NCBI GenBank assembly: GCA_904502075.1
Contig: CAJGDL010000022.1
Span: 1-16,785, forward strand
Direction: 5' to 3'
Source of the DNA: an uncultured Alistipes sp.
Lineage (GTDB): Bacteria; Bacteroidota; Bacteroidia; Bacteroidales; Rikenellaceae
DNA length: 16,785 nt
The notes below the pieces were generated by a model. The model saw only the letters and a list, made by a program, of their open reading frames with translations, did not search any database and had not been told where the DNA came from. How positions within the stretch are numbered: position 1 is the first letter of the stretch; each line of letters begins with the position of its first letter. The position numbers and the translations under genes were made by a program. Of the stretch, positions 6,954 to 14,368 are shown piece after piece.

Positions 6954-6971
6954 CCTCATCTTATCCCACAT

Positions 6972-7002
6972 CGGCCGGACTCTTCGCGGTTCGGCCGTTT
7001 TT
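6972..7002 (+). terminator. Intrinsic terminator after the 234-residue gene
   Basis: CGGCCGGA at 6972-6979 pairs with TTCGGCCG at 6990-6997 (8 bp, one G-U) around a 10-base loop, followed by TTTTT at 6998-7002. It starts 18 bases past the stop codon. Confidence 0.85.
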
Positions 7003-7004
7003 GA

Positions 7005-7014
7005 GGGGGGGGGG
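7005..7014 (+). repeat. Run of ten G
   Basis: Ten consecutive G lie just after the terminator T tract and before heptamer array C. No coding frame covers it. Such tracts change length readily by slippage and are also a common assembly error site. Confidence 0.9.
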
Positions 7015-7019
7015 TCGCA

Positions 7020-7050
7020 ATTCACAATTCACAATGCACGATTCACAATT
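7020..7050 (+). repeat. Heptamer array C (ATTCACA)
   Basis: Four consecutive 7-base units are clear: ATTCACA, ATTCACA, ATGCACG and ATTCACA, then ATT. This is the best conserved of the arrays. Its last two units form the left arm of an inverted repeat with array D. Confidence 0.8.
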
Positions 7051-7099
7051 AGGCTGACGCACCGGAATAATCGTAGGGAATATTACCTAACGACAAAGA

Positions 7100-7120
7100 A
7101 AATAATTGTGAATCGTGAAT
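7100..7120 (-). repeat. Heptamer array D, inverted copy over the tgt promoter
   Basis: Read on the - strand from 7120 to 7100, the sequence is ATTCACG, ATTCACA and ATTATTT. Positions 7103-7117 are the exact reverse complement of 7037-7051 (15 bp), so C and D can form a hairpin or cruciform with a 51-base loop. The array covers the tgt -33 box. Confidence 0.75.
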
Positions 7121-7135
7121 TATTTTGTACCTTTG
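7106..7135 (+). promoter_or_regulatory. Promoter of the tgt operon
   Basis: TTG at 7106-7108 and TACCTTTG at 7128-7135, separated by 19 bases, fit the Bacteroidetes consensus. Transcription should start near 7139, leaving a leader of about 13 bases before the tgt ATG at 7153. The -33 box lies within an inverted-repeat arm. No preQ1 riboswitch fits in so short a leader. Confidence 0.75.
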
Positions 7136-7152
7136 CAAGATAAAGTAGCGTT

Positions 7153-8283
7153 ATGAAATTTGAGTTGCAACATAAAGACCCCGCCTCGAAGGCGCGTGCC
7201 GGGCGCATCACGACCGACCATGGTGTGATCGAGACCCCGATATTCATGCCCGTGGGCACGGCGGCGGCCGTGAAGGGCATCTTCCACCGCGATGTGAAGG
7301 AGGAGGCCAAGGCCGAGATCATCCTGGCCAACACCTACCACCTCTACCTCCGCCCCGGCATGGAGATCATCGAGAAGGCGGGGGGTGTACACCGCTTTTC
7401 GACCTGGGAGGGGCCCATGCTCACCGACAGCGGAGGCTTCCAGGTCTTCTCGCTGGCCGGCTGCCGCAAACTCAAGGAGGAGGGGTGCCACTTCCGCTCG
7501 CACATCGACGGCTCAAAACACCTCTTCACGCCCGAGAGCGTGATCGACACCGAGCGCACGATCGGCGCCGACATCATGATGGCCTTCGACGAGTGCCCCC
7601 CGGGGGATGCTCCGCGCGAGTATGCCTCGAAGTCGCTCGACCTGACCCTGCGCTGGCTCGATCGCTGCTTCAACCGCTACCACCAGACCACGCCCAAGTA
7701 CGGCCACTACCAGTCGCTCTTCCCCATCGTGCAGGGGTGTACCTACCCCGATCTGAGAGCCAAGTCGGCCGAGGCGGTGCAACAGTACGATGCCGACGGC
7801 TATGCCATCGGCGGTCTGGCCGTGGGGGAGCCGACCGACGTCATGTACGAGATGATCGAGGTGGTCAATGCCGTTCTGCCCGAGCACAAGCCCCGCTACC
7901 TGATGGGGGTGGGCACGCCGTGGAATATTCTGGAGGCCATTGACCGCGGAGTCGATATGTTCGATTGTGTGATGCCCACGCGCAACGGCCGCAACGGACA
8001 ACTCTTCACCTGGGAGGGGACGATCAACATCCGCAACAAGAAGTGGGAGGACGACTTCTCGCCCATCGACCCCGAGGGCACAGCCTTTGTCGACACCCAC
8101 TACTCGAAGGCCTACCTGCACCACCTGTGTGTCTGCCAGGAGATGATGGCTGCGCAGATCGCCTCGCTACACAACATCGCCTTCTACCTCCGCTTGGTGA
8201 AGACCGCCCGCGCCCACATCCTGGCCGGCGACTTCAAGAGTTGGAAAGAGCAGGCCGTGCAAAAGATGCAACGCCGATTGTAA
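7153..8283 (+). CDS. tgt: tRNA-guanine transglycosylase (Tgt)
   Basis: Tgt swaps guanine-34 in the anticodon of His, Asp, Asn and Tyr tRNAs for a queuosine precursor base (preQ1 or queuine). The 376 residues match the family. Catalytic features are present: DSGGFQVFS (92-100) with D92, DECPP with D146, GGLAVGEP (220-227) for base recognition, and MFDCVMPTRNGRNGQ (269-283) with the likely nucleophile D271. In the usual zinc site, PIDP is followed by GTAFVD where typical bacterial enzymes have C-x-C-x2-C; these three cysteines are replaced by G309, A311 and D314, while the fourth ligand position, H340 in SLHN, remains. The fold may be held without zinc, as I recall for other Bacteroidetes Tgt proteins. 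It is the first gene of a six-gene operon. Confidence 0.97.
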   Translation: MKFELQHKDPASKARAGRITTDHGVIETPIFMPVGTAAAVKGIFHRDVKEEAKAEIILANTYHLYLRPGMEIIEKAGGVHRFSTWEGPMLTDSGGFQVFSLAGCRKLKEEGCHFRSHIDGSKHLFTPESVIDTERTIGADIMMAFDECPPGDAPREYASKSLDLTLRWLDRCFNRYHQTTPKYGHYQSLFPIVQGCTYPDLRAKSAEAVQQYDADGYAIGGLAVGEPTDVMYEMIEVVNAVLPEHKPRYLMGVGTPWNILEAIDRGVDMFDCVMPTRNGRNGQLFTWEGTINIRNKKWEDDFSPIDPEGTAFVDTHYSKAYLHHLCVCQEMMAAQIASLHNIAFYLRLVKTARAHILAGDFKSWKEQAVQKMQRRL

Positions 8284-8349
8284 ACGCAAGAGGGGGAGGT
8301 CAGTGGTCGAACGCCGATGATCCGATCCCGAAACTAACATACGAAGCCC

Positions 8350-9456
8350 ATGAAAAATTTCCGCTGGCCGGGGTTTAAGATTCTCGACCGTTACATATTC
8401 CGCAAGTTCCTCGGAACCTACTTCTTCGCCATTGCGATGATCATCGTGATCGTCGTGGTGTTCGACTATGTGGAGAAGGTGGACGACTTTACGGAGTTGA
8501 AGGCCCCGCTGAAGGCCGTCATCTTCGACTACTACCTCAACTTCATCCCCTTCTTTATCAACCAGTTCAGCGGACTCTTCACCTTCATCGCCTGCATCTT
8601 CTTCACCTCGAAGTTGGCCTATCAGACCGAGATCGTGGCCATGCTCTCGGGCGGCATGAGTTTCCGACGGCTGATGTGGCCCTACTTCCTGGGAGCCCTC
8701 GCCATTTCGTCGCTCTCTTTGGCCCTGAGCCTCTGGGTAATCCCCTACACCCAGCGCACGCTGGTGGATTTCGAGATGCAGTACCGCAAAAAACGCCAAA
8801 ATTTCCAATTCGACCGCCACATCTATCGTCAGATCGAGCCGGGCACCTTCCTCTACATCCGTGACTTCTCGAAGAACAGCAACCAGGCCCGCTTCTTCGT
8901 CCTGGAGCGTTACGAAGAGCGCTCCATCACCCAAAGCCTCGAGGCCGCTGATGCCAAGTTCGACCCCGAGAGCCGTCGTTGGACCGCCTCGCGCTATACG
9001 TTGCGTTCGCGCGACTCCCTGGGCCGAGAACTCTTCTCGCAGCACCGCAACCTCGACACGCTCCTAAACCTCGACATCAATGAGTTGGGACGCGTGAAGG
9101 AGCTCATCAAGACGATGACCATCTCCGAGTTGAACGACTTCCTGGATCAACAGAAGGCGAAAGGATCGGACGACATCGCGATCATCCAGGTGGAGCAGCA
9201 ATCGCGCTTTGCCTACCCCGCAGCAACCTTTATTCTGACGCTGATCGGAGTCTCGCTCTCCTCGCGCAAGGTGCGCGGCGGTACGGGCCTGCACATCGGT
9301 ATCGGTACGGCCCTCTGCTTCTCATACATCCTCTTCAATCGCTTCTTCGAGGAGTTTGCCAAGGGAGGAGCCCTGCCCCCCTATGTCGCCGTATGGATCC
9401 CCAACCTGATCTACCTCGGCATTGCCGTCTACCTCTACCAAAAAGCCCCGAAATGA
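8350..9456 (+). CDS. LptF/LptG-family lipopolysaccharide export permease
   Basis: The 368-residue inner-membrane protein belongs to the YjgP/YjgQ family. It forms the transmembrane part of the Lpt ABC exporter, which extracts LPS from the inner membrane. It starts with the family signature LDRYIFRKFLGTYFF (12-26). Membrane segments fall at about 22-40, 58-84, 110-133, 288-304, 312-332 and 343-363. EIVAMLSGGMSFRRL (94-108) matches the cytoplasmic coupling helix, and a periplasmic beta-jellyroll domain spans about 140-285. Bacteroidetes often carry such a gene next to tgt. Whether it is LptF or LptG cannot be settled here. It begins 66 bases after tgt and its stop overlaps the ATG of mqnE by 4 bases (ATGA). 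Confidence 0.93.
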   Translation: MKNFRWPGFKILDRYIFRKFLGTYFFAIAMIIVIVVVFDYVEKVDDFTELKAPLKAVIFDYYLNFIPFFINQFSGLFTFIACIFFTSKLAYQTEIVAMLSGGMSFRRLMWPYFLGALAISSLSLALSLWVIPYTQRTLVDFEMQYRKKRQNFQFDRHIYRQIEPGTFLYIRDFSKNSNQARFFVLERYEERSITQSLEAADAKFDPESRRWTASRYTLRSRDSLGRELFSQHRNLDTLLNLDINELGRVKELIKTMTISELNDFLDQQKAKGSDDIAIIQVEQQSRFAYPAATFILTLIGVSLSSRKVRGGTGLHIGIGTALCFSYILFNRFFEEFAKGGALPPYVAVWIPNLIYLGIAVYLYQKAPK

Positions 9457-10529
9457 TGCAAACGATCGAATCCATTGCTCAAAAGATACGCGCCGCAGAG
9501 CGCATCTCGCCCGAAGAGGCCCTCCTGCTTTGGCACGAAGCACCGCTGGCCCTGCTGGGCGAATTGGCCACGACGGTGCGCTACCGCATGAACGGCCGCA
9601 AACTCTTCTACAACCGCAATTTCCACATCGAGCCCACGAATCGTTGCGTCTTCAACTGCCGATTCTGCTCCTACCGCCGCCCGGTGGATAGCCCCGAGAT
9701 GTGGGACTACTCGATGGAGGAGGTCGAGGCGATCGCCCGCTCACAACAGCCGAAAGGAATCACCGAGGTACATATCGTGGGGGGTGTCCACCCCGACCAC
9801 GGCTTGGAGTACTACTGCGAGATGATCCGCCGCGTGAAGAAGATCCTGCCCCAAGTGGCAATCAAGGCCTTCACCGCCATCGAGTTGAGCTACATGATCC
9901 GCCAGGCCGGTTTGACGATCGAGGAGGGGTTGCAGCGACTCATCGAGGCGGGCATGGAGGCGATCCCCGGGGGGGGTGCCGAGATCTTCGACGAGGAGAT
10001 CCGTGCACAGATCTGCCCCGAGAAGGGTTCCACGGCCGAGTGGTTCGAGGTACACCGCACGGCCCATCGCCTGGGCCTGCATACCAATGCCACGATCCTC
10101 TACGGCCACATCGAGAAGCCCGAACACCGCATCAACCACCTGCGCCGTCTACGCGACCTGCAGGACGAAACCCACGGACTGGATGCTTTCATCCCCTTGA
10201 AATACCGCAACTTCGGTAACTCGATGTCCTCGATCGGCGAGGTACCGATCACCGAAGATCTGCGCATGCTGGCTTTGAGCCGCATCTTCCTGGACAATGT
10301 TCCCCACATCAAGGCCTACTGGGTGATGTATGGCAAGACCACCACCGAACTCGCCTTGGCCTACGGTGCCGACGACGTGGATGGCACGATCGACGACTCG
10401 ACCAAGATCTACTCGATGGCCGGAGCCCAGGATCAGAAGCCGGTGATGACGATCTCGGAGATCGAGCGCATGGCCGCCGCGGCTGGGCTCACCGCCGTGG
10501 AGCGCGACACCTTCTACCACGAATTGTAA
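9453..10529 (+). CDS. mqnE: Aminofutalosine synthase (radical SAM)
   Basis: MqnE joins the enolpyruvyl group of 3-[(1-carboxyvinyl)oxy]benzoate to adenosine derived from SAM, making aminofutalosine in the futalosine route to menaquinone. The protein has 358 residues. The radical SAM cluster is C65-x3-C69-x2-C72 (NRCVFNCRFCSYRR). Strong MqnE signatures follow: HIVGGVHPDHGLEYY, KAFTAIEL, EAIPGGGAEIFDEEIR, EVHRTAHRLGLHTNATILYG, LDAFIPLKYR and NVPHIKAYWVM. I chose the ATG at 9453, whose ATGA overlaps the permease stop; an open frame extends to 9393 but lies inside the permease gene. The related MqnC cyclase is a less good match. A PASTA gene follows after 24 bases. The other mqn genes are not in this window. 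Confidence 0.9.
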   Translation: MMQTIESIAQKIRAAERISPEEALLLWHEAPLALLGELATTVRYRMNGRKLFYNRNFHIEPTNRCVFNCRFCSYRRPVDSPEMWDYSMEEVEAIARSQQPKGITEVHIVGGVHPDHGLEYYCEMIRRVKKILPQVAIKAFTAIELSYMIRQAGLTIEEGLQRLIEAGMEAIPGGGAEIFDEEIRAQICPEKGSTAEWFEVHRTAHRLGLHTNATILYGHIEKPEHRINHLRRLRDLQDETHGLDAFIPLKYRNFGNSMSSIGEVPITEDLRMLALSRIFLDNVPHIKAYWVMYGKTTTELALAYGADDVDGTIDDSTKIYSMAGAQDQKPVMTISEIERMAAAAGLTAVERDTFYHEL

Positions 10530-10553
10530 TATTCATCAGAAAACCCAACCAAG

Positions 10554-11501
10554 ATGAACGCAACAAAAAATCAACACCTTTGGCAAGCCATCAAGCAACA
10601 CCCGTTGCTCCGCCACGCCCTGTGGATCGGGATTCTGCTCCTGGGCATGCTCCTCGTGGCACAACTCGCCATGCGAATCGGCACGCGCCACGGGGCGCGT
10701 CGCACGGTGCCCGAGTTGACCGGCATCCTCCTTTCGGATGCCGAGCAATTGGCCAAGAAGCACGACCTGGAGCTCATCGTCAACGACTCGCTCTTCGTTC
10801 CCGCCTACGAGGGGGGTATCGTGCTGGCCCAGCTCCCCGCCACGGGGGTTGAGGTGAAGCCCGGACGTAAAGTCTACATCACGATCAACTCCTTCTCCGA
10901 AAAGATGGTGCCGATGCCCTATGTAGCCGGTCGCTCACTACGCCAAGCCAAGAACATGCTCGAGATCGCCGGCCTGGAGATCAAAGAGTTGATCTATCGC
11001 TCCGACATGGCCACCAACTACGTCCTGGAGCAGCACTACAAGGGGGAGAAGATCACCTCGAAGAGCAAACTCATGGCCGAAGCCGGTTCGGGAGTCACCC
11101 TCTATGTGGGTGTCGAGGGGGGCTATGGCACAGCCTATGTTCCGCAGGTGGTGGGACAGTCCGAACGCGATGCCAAGAGCCGCCTTTGGGAGAACGGCTT
11201 CAACATCGGCGAGGTGCACTACGACGAGGGAATCAACCTGCTGAACCGCAAGGATGCCCATGTCTACAAGCAGAGTCCGGCACTCGGCACGGCCCAACCC
11301 CTGGGCAAGAAGGTTTCGATTTGGCTGACCCTCGACGAGGAGCTTTCGAGCAAGAACCGCGCAGAGGCCGAAAAGGAGGCCCAAAAACTCGCTGCCGAGC
11401 GCCAAAAACAGGAGGCCGAGGAGGCTGTGAATCAAACGGAGGAAGAGATCACCCCCGAATCTCCCGCAGAGGAGGCCCCGTCCGATGAATTTTTCGAGTA
11501 A
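10554..11501 (+). CDS. Membrane-anchored PASTA-domain protein
   Basis: The 315-residue protein has a short cytoplasmic N-terminus, one membrane helix (about 20-41, HALWIGILLLGMLLVAQLAM) and three PASTA repeats outside: about 50-112 (TVPELTGILLSDAEQLAKKH), 118-187 (MPYVAGRSLRQAKNMLEIAG) and 193-261 (YVPQVVGQSERDAKSRLWEN). The tail (262-315) is Glu, Ala and Lys rich, first probably helical and then acidic and disordered. PASTA repeats bind peptidoglycan or peptidoglycan precursors in Ser/Thr kinases and some penicillin-binding proteins; this protein has neither a kinase nor a transpeptidase domain. A role in sensing or scaffolding cell-wall synthesis is inference. The neighbour rluD, 15 bases downstream, is a common partner of such genes in Bacteroidetes. 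Confidence 0.92.
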   Translation: MNATKNQHLWQAIKQHPLLRHALWIGILLLGMLLVAQLAMRIGTRHGARRTVPELTGILLSDAEQLAKKHDLELIVNDSLFVPAYEGGIVLAQLPATGVEVKPGRKVYITINSFSEKMVPMPYVAGRSLRQAKNMLEIAGLEIKELIYRSDMATNYVLEQHYKGEKITSKSKLMAEAGSGVTLYVGVEGGYGTAYVPQVVGQSERDAKSRLWENGFNIGEVHYDEGINLLNRKDAHVYKQSPALGTAQPLGKKVSIWLTLDEELSSKNRAEAEKEAQKLAAERQKQEAEEAVNQTEEEITPESPAEEAPSDEFFE

Positions 11502-11516
11502 TACACCACACGCAAG

Positions 11517-12614
11517 ATGATAGAACAGGAGAATTATATCGACCCCGAACTGCAAGAGCAGGAGGATGAACTCTACGAGCACTTTTCGATCGTGGTCGAT
11601 AAGGGCCAAAGCCTTGTGAGGTTGGACAAGTTCCTGACCTTCCGCATGGAGCGTTGCTCGCGCAACCGCATTCAGGCGGCCGCCGACTGCGGCAATGTGT
11701 TGGTGAACGGCAAGCCCGCCAAGTCGAGCTACAAGGTCAAGCCCCTGGATCAGATCTCAATCATGATGCCCTACCCGAAGCGCGATACGGCGATCGTTCC
11801 CCAAAACATCCCCTTGGAGATCCCCTACGAGGACAACGACCTGCTGCTGGTGAACAAGGCTGCCGGCATGGTGGTCCACCCGGGCCATGGCAACTGGGAC
11901 GGCACGCTGGTGAACGCCCTGACCTACCATCTGCAAAACCTGCCGATGTTCCAGGAGGGGGATACCCGCGCCGGCCTGGTACACCGCATCGACAAGAACA
12001 CCTCGGGCCTCTTGGTCATCGCCAAGAACGAACGGGCCCATGCCCACCTGGCCAAGCAGTTCTTCGACCACACCACCTCGCGCCGCTATGTGGCCCTGGT
12101 GTGGGGCAACTTCGAGGAGGACGAGGGGACCATCACGGGCCACATCGGCAGTTCACGCAGCGAGCGCATGCAGATGTGCGTCTTCCCCGACGGCTCGGAG
12201 GGCAAACATGCCGTGACCCACTACCGCGTGTTGCGTCGCTATGGGTATGTCACCCTGGTGGAGTGCCGCTTGGAGACGGGGCGTACCCACCAGATCCGTG
12301 TCCACATGCAGTATATCGGCCACCCGCTCTTCAACGACGAACGCTACGGCGGCGACCGCATCCTGAAAGGCACCACCTTCTCGAAGTATAAGCAGTTTAT
12401 CGAAAACTGTTTCGAGATCATGCCGCGCCACGCCCTCCACGCCCGCTCATTGGGCTTCATCCACCCCTCCACCCACAAAGAGATGCACTTCGAGTCGGAG
12501 CTCCCCGACGAATTCAAGCGCGTGCTGGAGAAGTGGGACACCTACTGCTCGGCCAATACGAGCGTGATCAAGGAGGTTTTGGAGGAGGAGGTGCAAAATT
12601 CAGAATTTTCCTAA
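11517..12614 (+). CDS. rluD: RluA/RluD-family 23S rRNA pseudouridine synthase
   Basis: The enzyme isomerises uridine to pseudouridine, in RluD at helix 69 of 23S rRNA. The 365-residue protein has an N-terminal S4 RNA-binding domain (about 33-92, RLDKFLTFRMERCSRNRIQA) and a catalytic domain (about 100-330). The active-site motif is HRIDKNTSGLLVIAKN (156-171) with catalytic D159. GRTHQIRVHMQYIGHPLFND (255-274) is the conserved family motif. The acidic 20-residue N-terminal extension is not part of the S4 domain. The gene starts 15 bases after the PASTA gene and ends two bases before the ygiQ ATG. RluD is my preferred call over RluA or RluC because of the S4 domain and motif fit; the exact target is not certain. 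Confidence 0.9.
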   Translation: MIEQENYIDPELQEQEDELYEHFSIVVDKGQSLVRLDKFLTFRMERCSRNRIQAAADCGNVLVNGKPAKSSYKVKPLDQISIMMPYPKRDTAIVPQNIPLEIPYEDNDLLLVNKAAGMVVHPGHGNWDGTLVNALTYHLQNLPMFQEGDTRAGLVHRIDKNTSGLLVIAKNERAHAHLAKQFFDHTTSRRYVALVWGNFEEDEGTITGHIGSSRSERMQMCVFPDGSEGKHAVTHYRVLRRYGYVTLVECRLETGRTHQIRVHMQYIGHPLFNDERYGGDRILKGTTFSKYKQFIENCFEIMPRHALHARSLGFIHPSTHKEMHFESELPDEFKRVLEKWDTYCSANTSVIKEVLEEEVQNSEFS

Positions 12615-12616
12615 CC

Positions 12617-14320
12617 ATGTCCTTCCTACCCACTACCGCCAAAGAGATCAAAGCCCTCGGATGGGATTACATTGATGTGATCCTCTTCACGGGCGATGCC
12701 TACATCGACCACCCCTCGTTCGGAGCGGCCGTGGTCGGTCGTCTGTTGGAGGCCGAAGGCTACCGCGTGGCTATCGTTCCCCAGCCCAATTGGCGCGACG
12801 ACCTGCGCGACTTCATCAAGTTGGGGGCTCCGCGCCTCTTCTTTGCCGTCTCGGGAGGAGCCATGGACTCGATGGTAAACCACTACACGGCCAACCTGCG
12901 CCTGAGAAGCAACGATGCCTATACGCCCGGAGGCAAGGCCGGCTTCCGCCCCGACCGCGTGGTGAGCACCTATACGCAAATTCTGAAACGCCTCTATCCC
13001 CATGTACCGGTAGTTGTCGGAGGTATCGAGGCCTCGCTGCGAAGACTTACGCATTACGACTACTGGGACAACGAACTGAAACCCTCGATCCTGGCCGAAT
13101 CGGGGGCCGACCTACTAATCTACGGCATGGGCGAAGGAGTTGTTCAGGAGGTGGCCAAGGCGATGCGCAACGGATTCAATATGAAACTTTTGCGAAAGAT
13201 CAACCAGGTGGCCTTCCTGGCCGACAAGAGTTATGTCGAGCGGCTGGATGAGACGAAGACCCTCAAGTTGCACGCCTACGAGACCTGCTGCAAAAGCAAA
13301 GTCGCCTTTGGGGAAAATTTCACCACGATGGAGATCGAGAGCAACCGCATGGCCTCGGACAAGATCCTCGTGGAGCCTACGGGCGATCGGTTTGTGGTGG
13401 TCAATCCCCCGCGTCCGATCCTCTCGACCGAAGAGCTCGACCACTCGTTCGACCTCCCCTACGAGCGAGCGCCTCACCCGCGCTACCGCGGCAAGGGGGA
13501 TATTCCCGCCTGGGAGATGATCAAGTTCTCGGTGAATCTACACCGTGGTTGCTTCGGTGGCTGCTCCTTCTGTACCATCTCGGCCCACCAGGGCAAGTTC
13601 ATCCACTCGCGCAGCGAGGAGTCGATCCTCCGCGAGGTGGAGCGCGTAACCCGCATGGAGGGCTTTAAGGGTTATCTGTCGGATATCGGTGGGCCCTCGG
13701 CCAACATGTACCGCATGGGGGGCAAAAACCGCGAGCTCTGCGCCAAGTGCCGCCGCCCCTCGTGTCTCCACCCAAAACCCTGTGCCAACCTCGACAACGA
13801 CCACTCGGGGCTCATTCAATTGTATGAAAAGATCCGCTCCGTGAAGGGCATTAAGAAGGCCTTTATCGGCAGTGGCATCCGCTACGACCTCTTCGACAAG
13901 AGCAACTACTTCGAACAGGTGGTCAAGCACCACACCTCGGGCCGCCTGAAGGTAGCCCCCGAACACACGGAAGATCGGGTGCTGAACCTGATGCGCAAGC
14001 CCTCGTTCTCGCTCTTCGAGGAGCTCAATGCCCGCTTCAAGGCCGTCTGCCGCCGCGAGGGGTTGCGCTACCAACTGATCCCCTACTTTATCTCCTCGCA
14101 CCCGGGGTGCACGGAGCAGGAGATGCGTGCCCTCTCCCAAAAGGTACTCGGCCGCCTGAACTTCACCCTGGAGCAGGTGCAAGACCTCACCCCCACCCCC
14201 ATGACCCTCTCGTCGGTGATGTTCTACACGGGCGAAAACCCCTACACCCACGAAAAGGTCTATGTGGCCCGCTCGCAGGACGAGAAGCGAAAGCAAAAAG
14301 CGTGGTTTTTCAAGAAATAG
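12617..14320 (+). CDS. YgiQ-family radical SAM protein
   Basis: The 567-residue protein belongs to the YgiQ (UPF0313) family, conserved but with no established reaction. An N-terminal B12-binding-like region (about 10-180, DVILFTGDAYIDHPSFGAAV and VPVVVGGIEASLRRLTHYDY) is followed by the radical SAM core. The cluster motif is C312-x3-C316-x2-C319 (HRGCFGGCSFCTISAHQGK). A second group, C375, C378, C383 and C389 (ELCAKCRRPSCLHPKPC), may bind another cluster or metal. The C-terminal part ends soon after TPMTLSSVMFYTGENPY, so it is shorter than the E. coli protein of about 740 residues and lacks most of the trailing DUF3362 segment. I chose the ATG at 12617, two bases after the rluD stop; an open frame to 12533 lies inside rluD. 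It is the last gene of the tgt operon. Confidence 0.93.
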   Translation: MSFLPTTAKEIKALGWDYIDVILFTGDAYIDHPSFGAAVVGRLLEAEGYRVAIVPQPNWRDDLRDFIKLGAPRLFFAVSGGAMDSMVNHYTANLRLRSNDAYTPGGKAGFRPDRVVSTYTQILKRLYPHVPVVVGGIEASLRRLTHYDYWDNELKPSILAESGADLLIYGMGEGVVQEVAKAMRNGFNMKLLRKINQVAFLADKSYVERLDETKTLKLHAYETCCKSKVAFGENFTTMEIESNRMASDKILVEPTGDRFVVVNPPRPILSTEELDHSFDLPYERAPHPRYRGKGDIPAWEMIKFSVNLHRGCFGGCSFCTISAHQGKFIHSRSEESILREVERVTRMEGFKGYLSDIGGPSANMYRMGGKNRELCAKCRRPSCLHPKPCANLDNDHSGLIQLYEKIRSVKGIKKAFIGSGIRYDLFDKSNYFEQVVKHHTSGRLKVAPEHTEDRVLNLMRKPSFSLFEELNARFKAVCRREGLRYQLIPYFISSHPGCTEQEMRALSQKVLGRLNFTLEQVQDLTPTPMTLSSVMFYTGENPYTHEKVYVARSQDEKRKQKAWFFKK

Positions 14321-14332
14321 CCCAAAGGTATT

Positions 14333-14368
14333 ATAAGAGAGGGGAGCTCATCGGCTCCCCTCTCTTAT
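14333..14368. terminator. Hairpin terminator shared by ygiQ and recO
   Basis: A perfect 15-bp stem pairs 14333-14347 (ATAAGAGAGGGGAGC) with 14354-14368, around the 6-base loop TCATCG. It begins 12 bases after the ygiQ stop and overlaps the recO stop codon (14370-14368). Neither strand has a long T tract after the stem (TTAAAA on +, ATACCTTTG on -), so this may be a bidirectional barrier or an mRNA 3'-end stabiliser rather than a classic intrinsic terminator. Confidence 0.8.

Noticed and set aside
7140..7152. preQ1 riboswitch before tgt
   Set aside because: The leader after the predicted transcription start is only about 13 bases and shows no preQ1 aptamer pattern.
8284..8349. 66-base gap between tgt and the permease gene
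   Set aside because: Checked for a promoter, terminator or small RNA; no TAnnTTTG box, stem or open frame of note.
8167..9045. 292-codon open frame on the - strand opposite tgt and the permease
   Set aside because: It is an antisense shadow of GC-rich genes with well-supported products, with low-complexity Glu, Val and His content.
14323..14330. TACCTTTG on the - strand just past the ygiQ-recO hairpin
   Set aside because: It matches the -7 box, but its -33 region would fall inside the terminator stem and it would drive only antisense RNA into ygiQ; probably chance.
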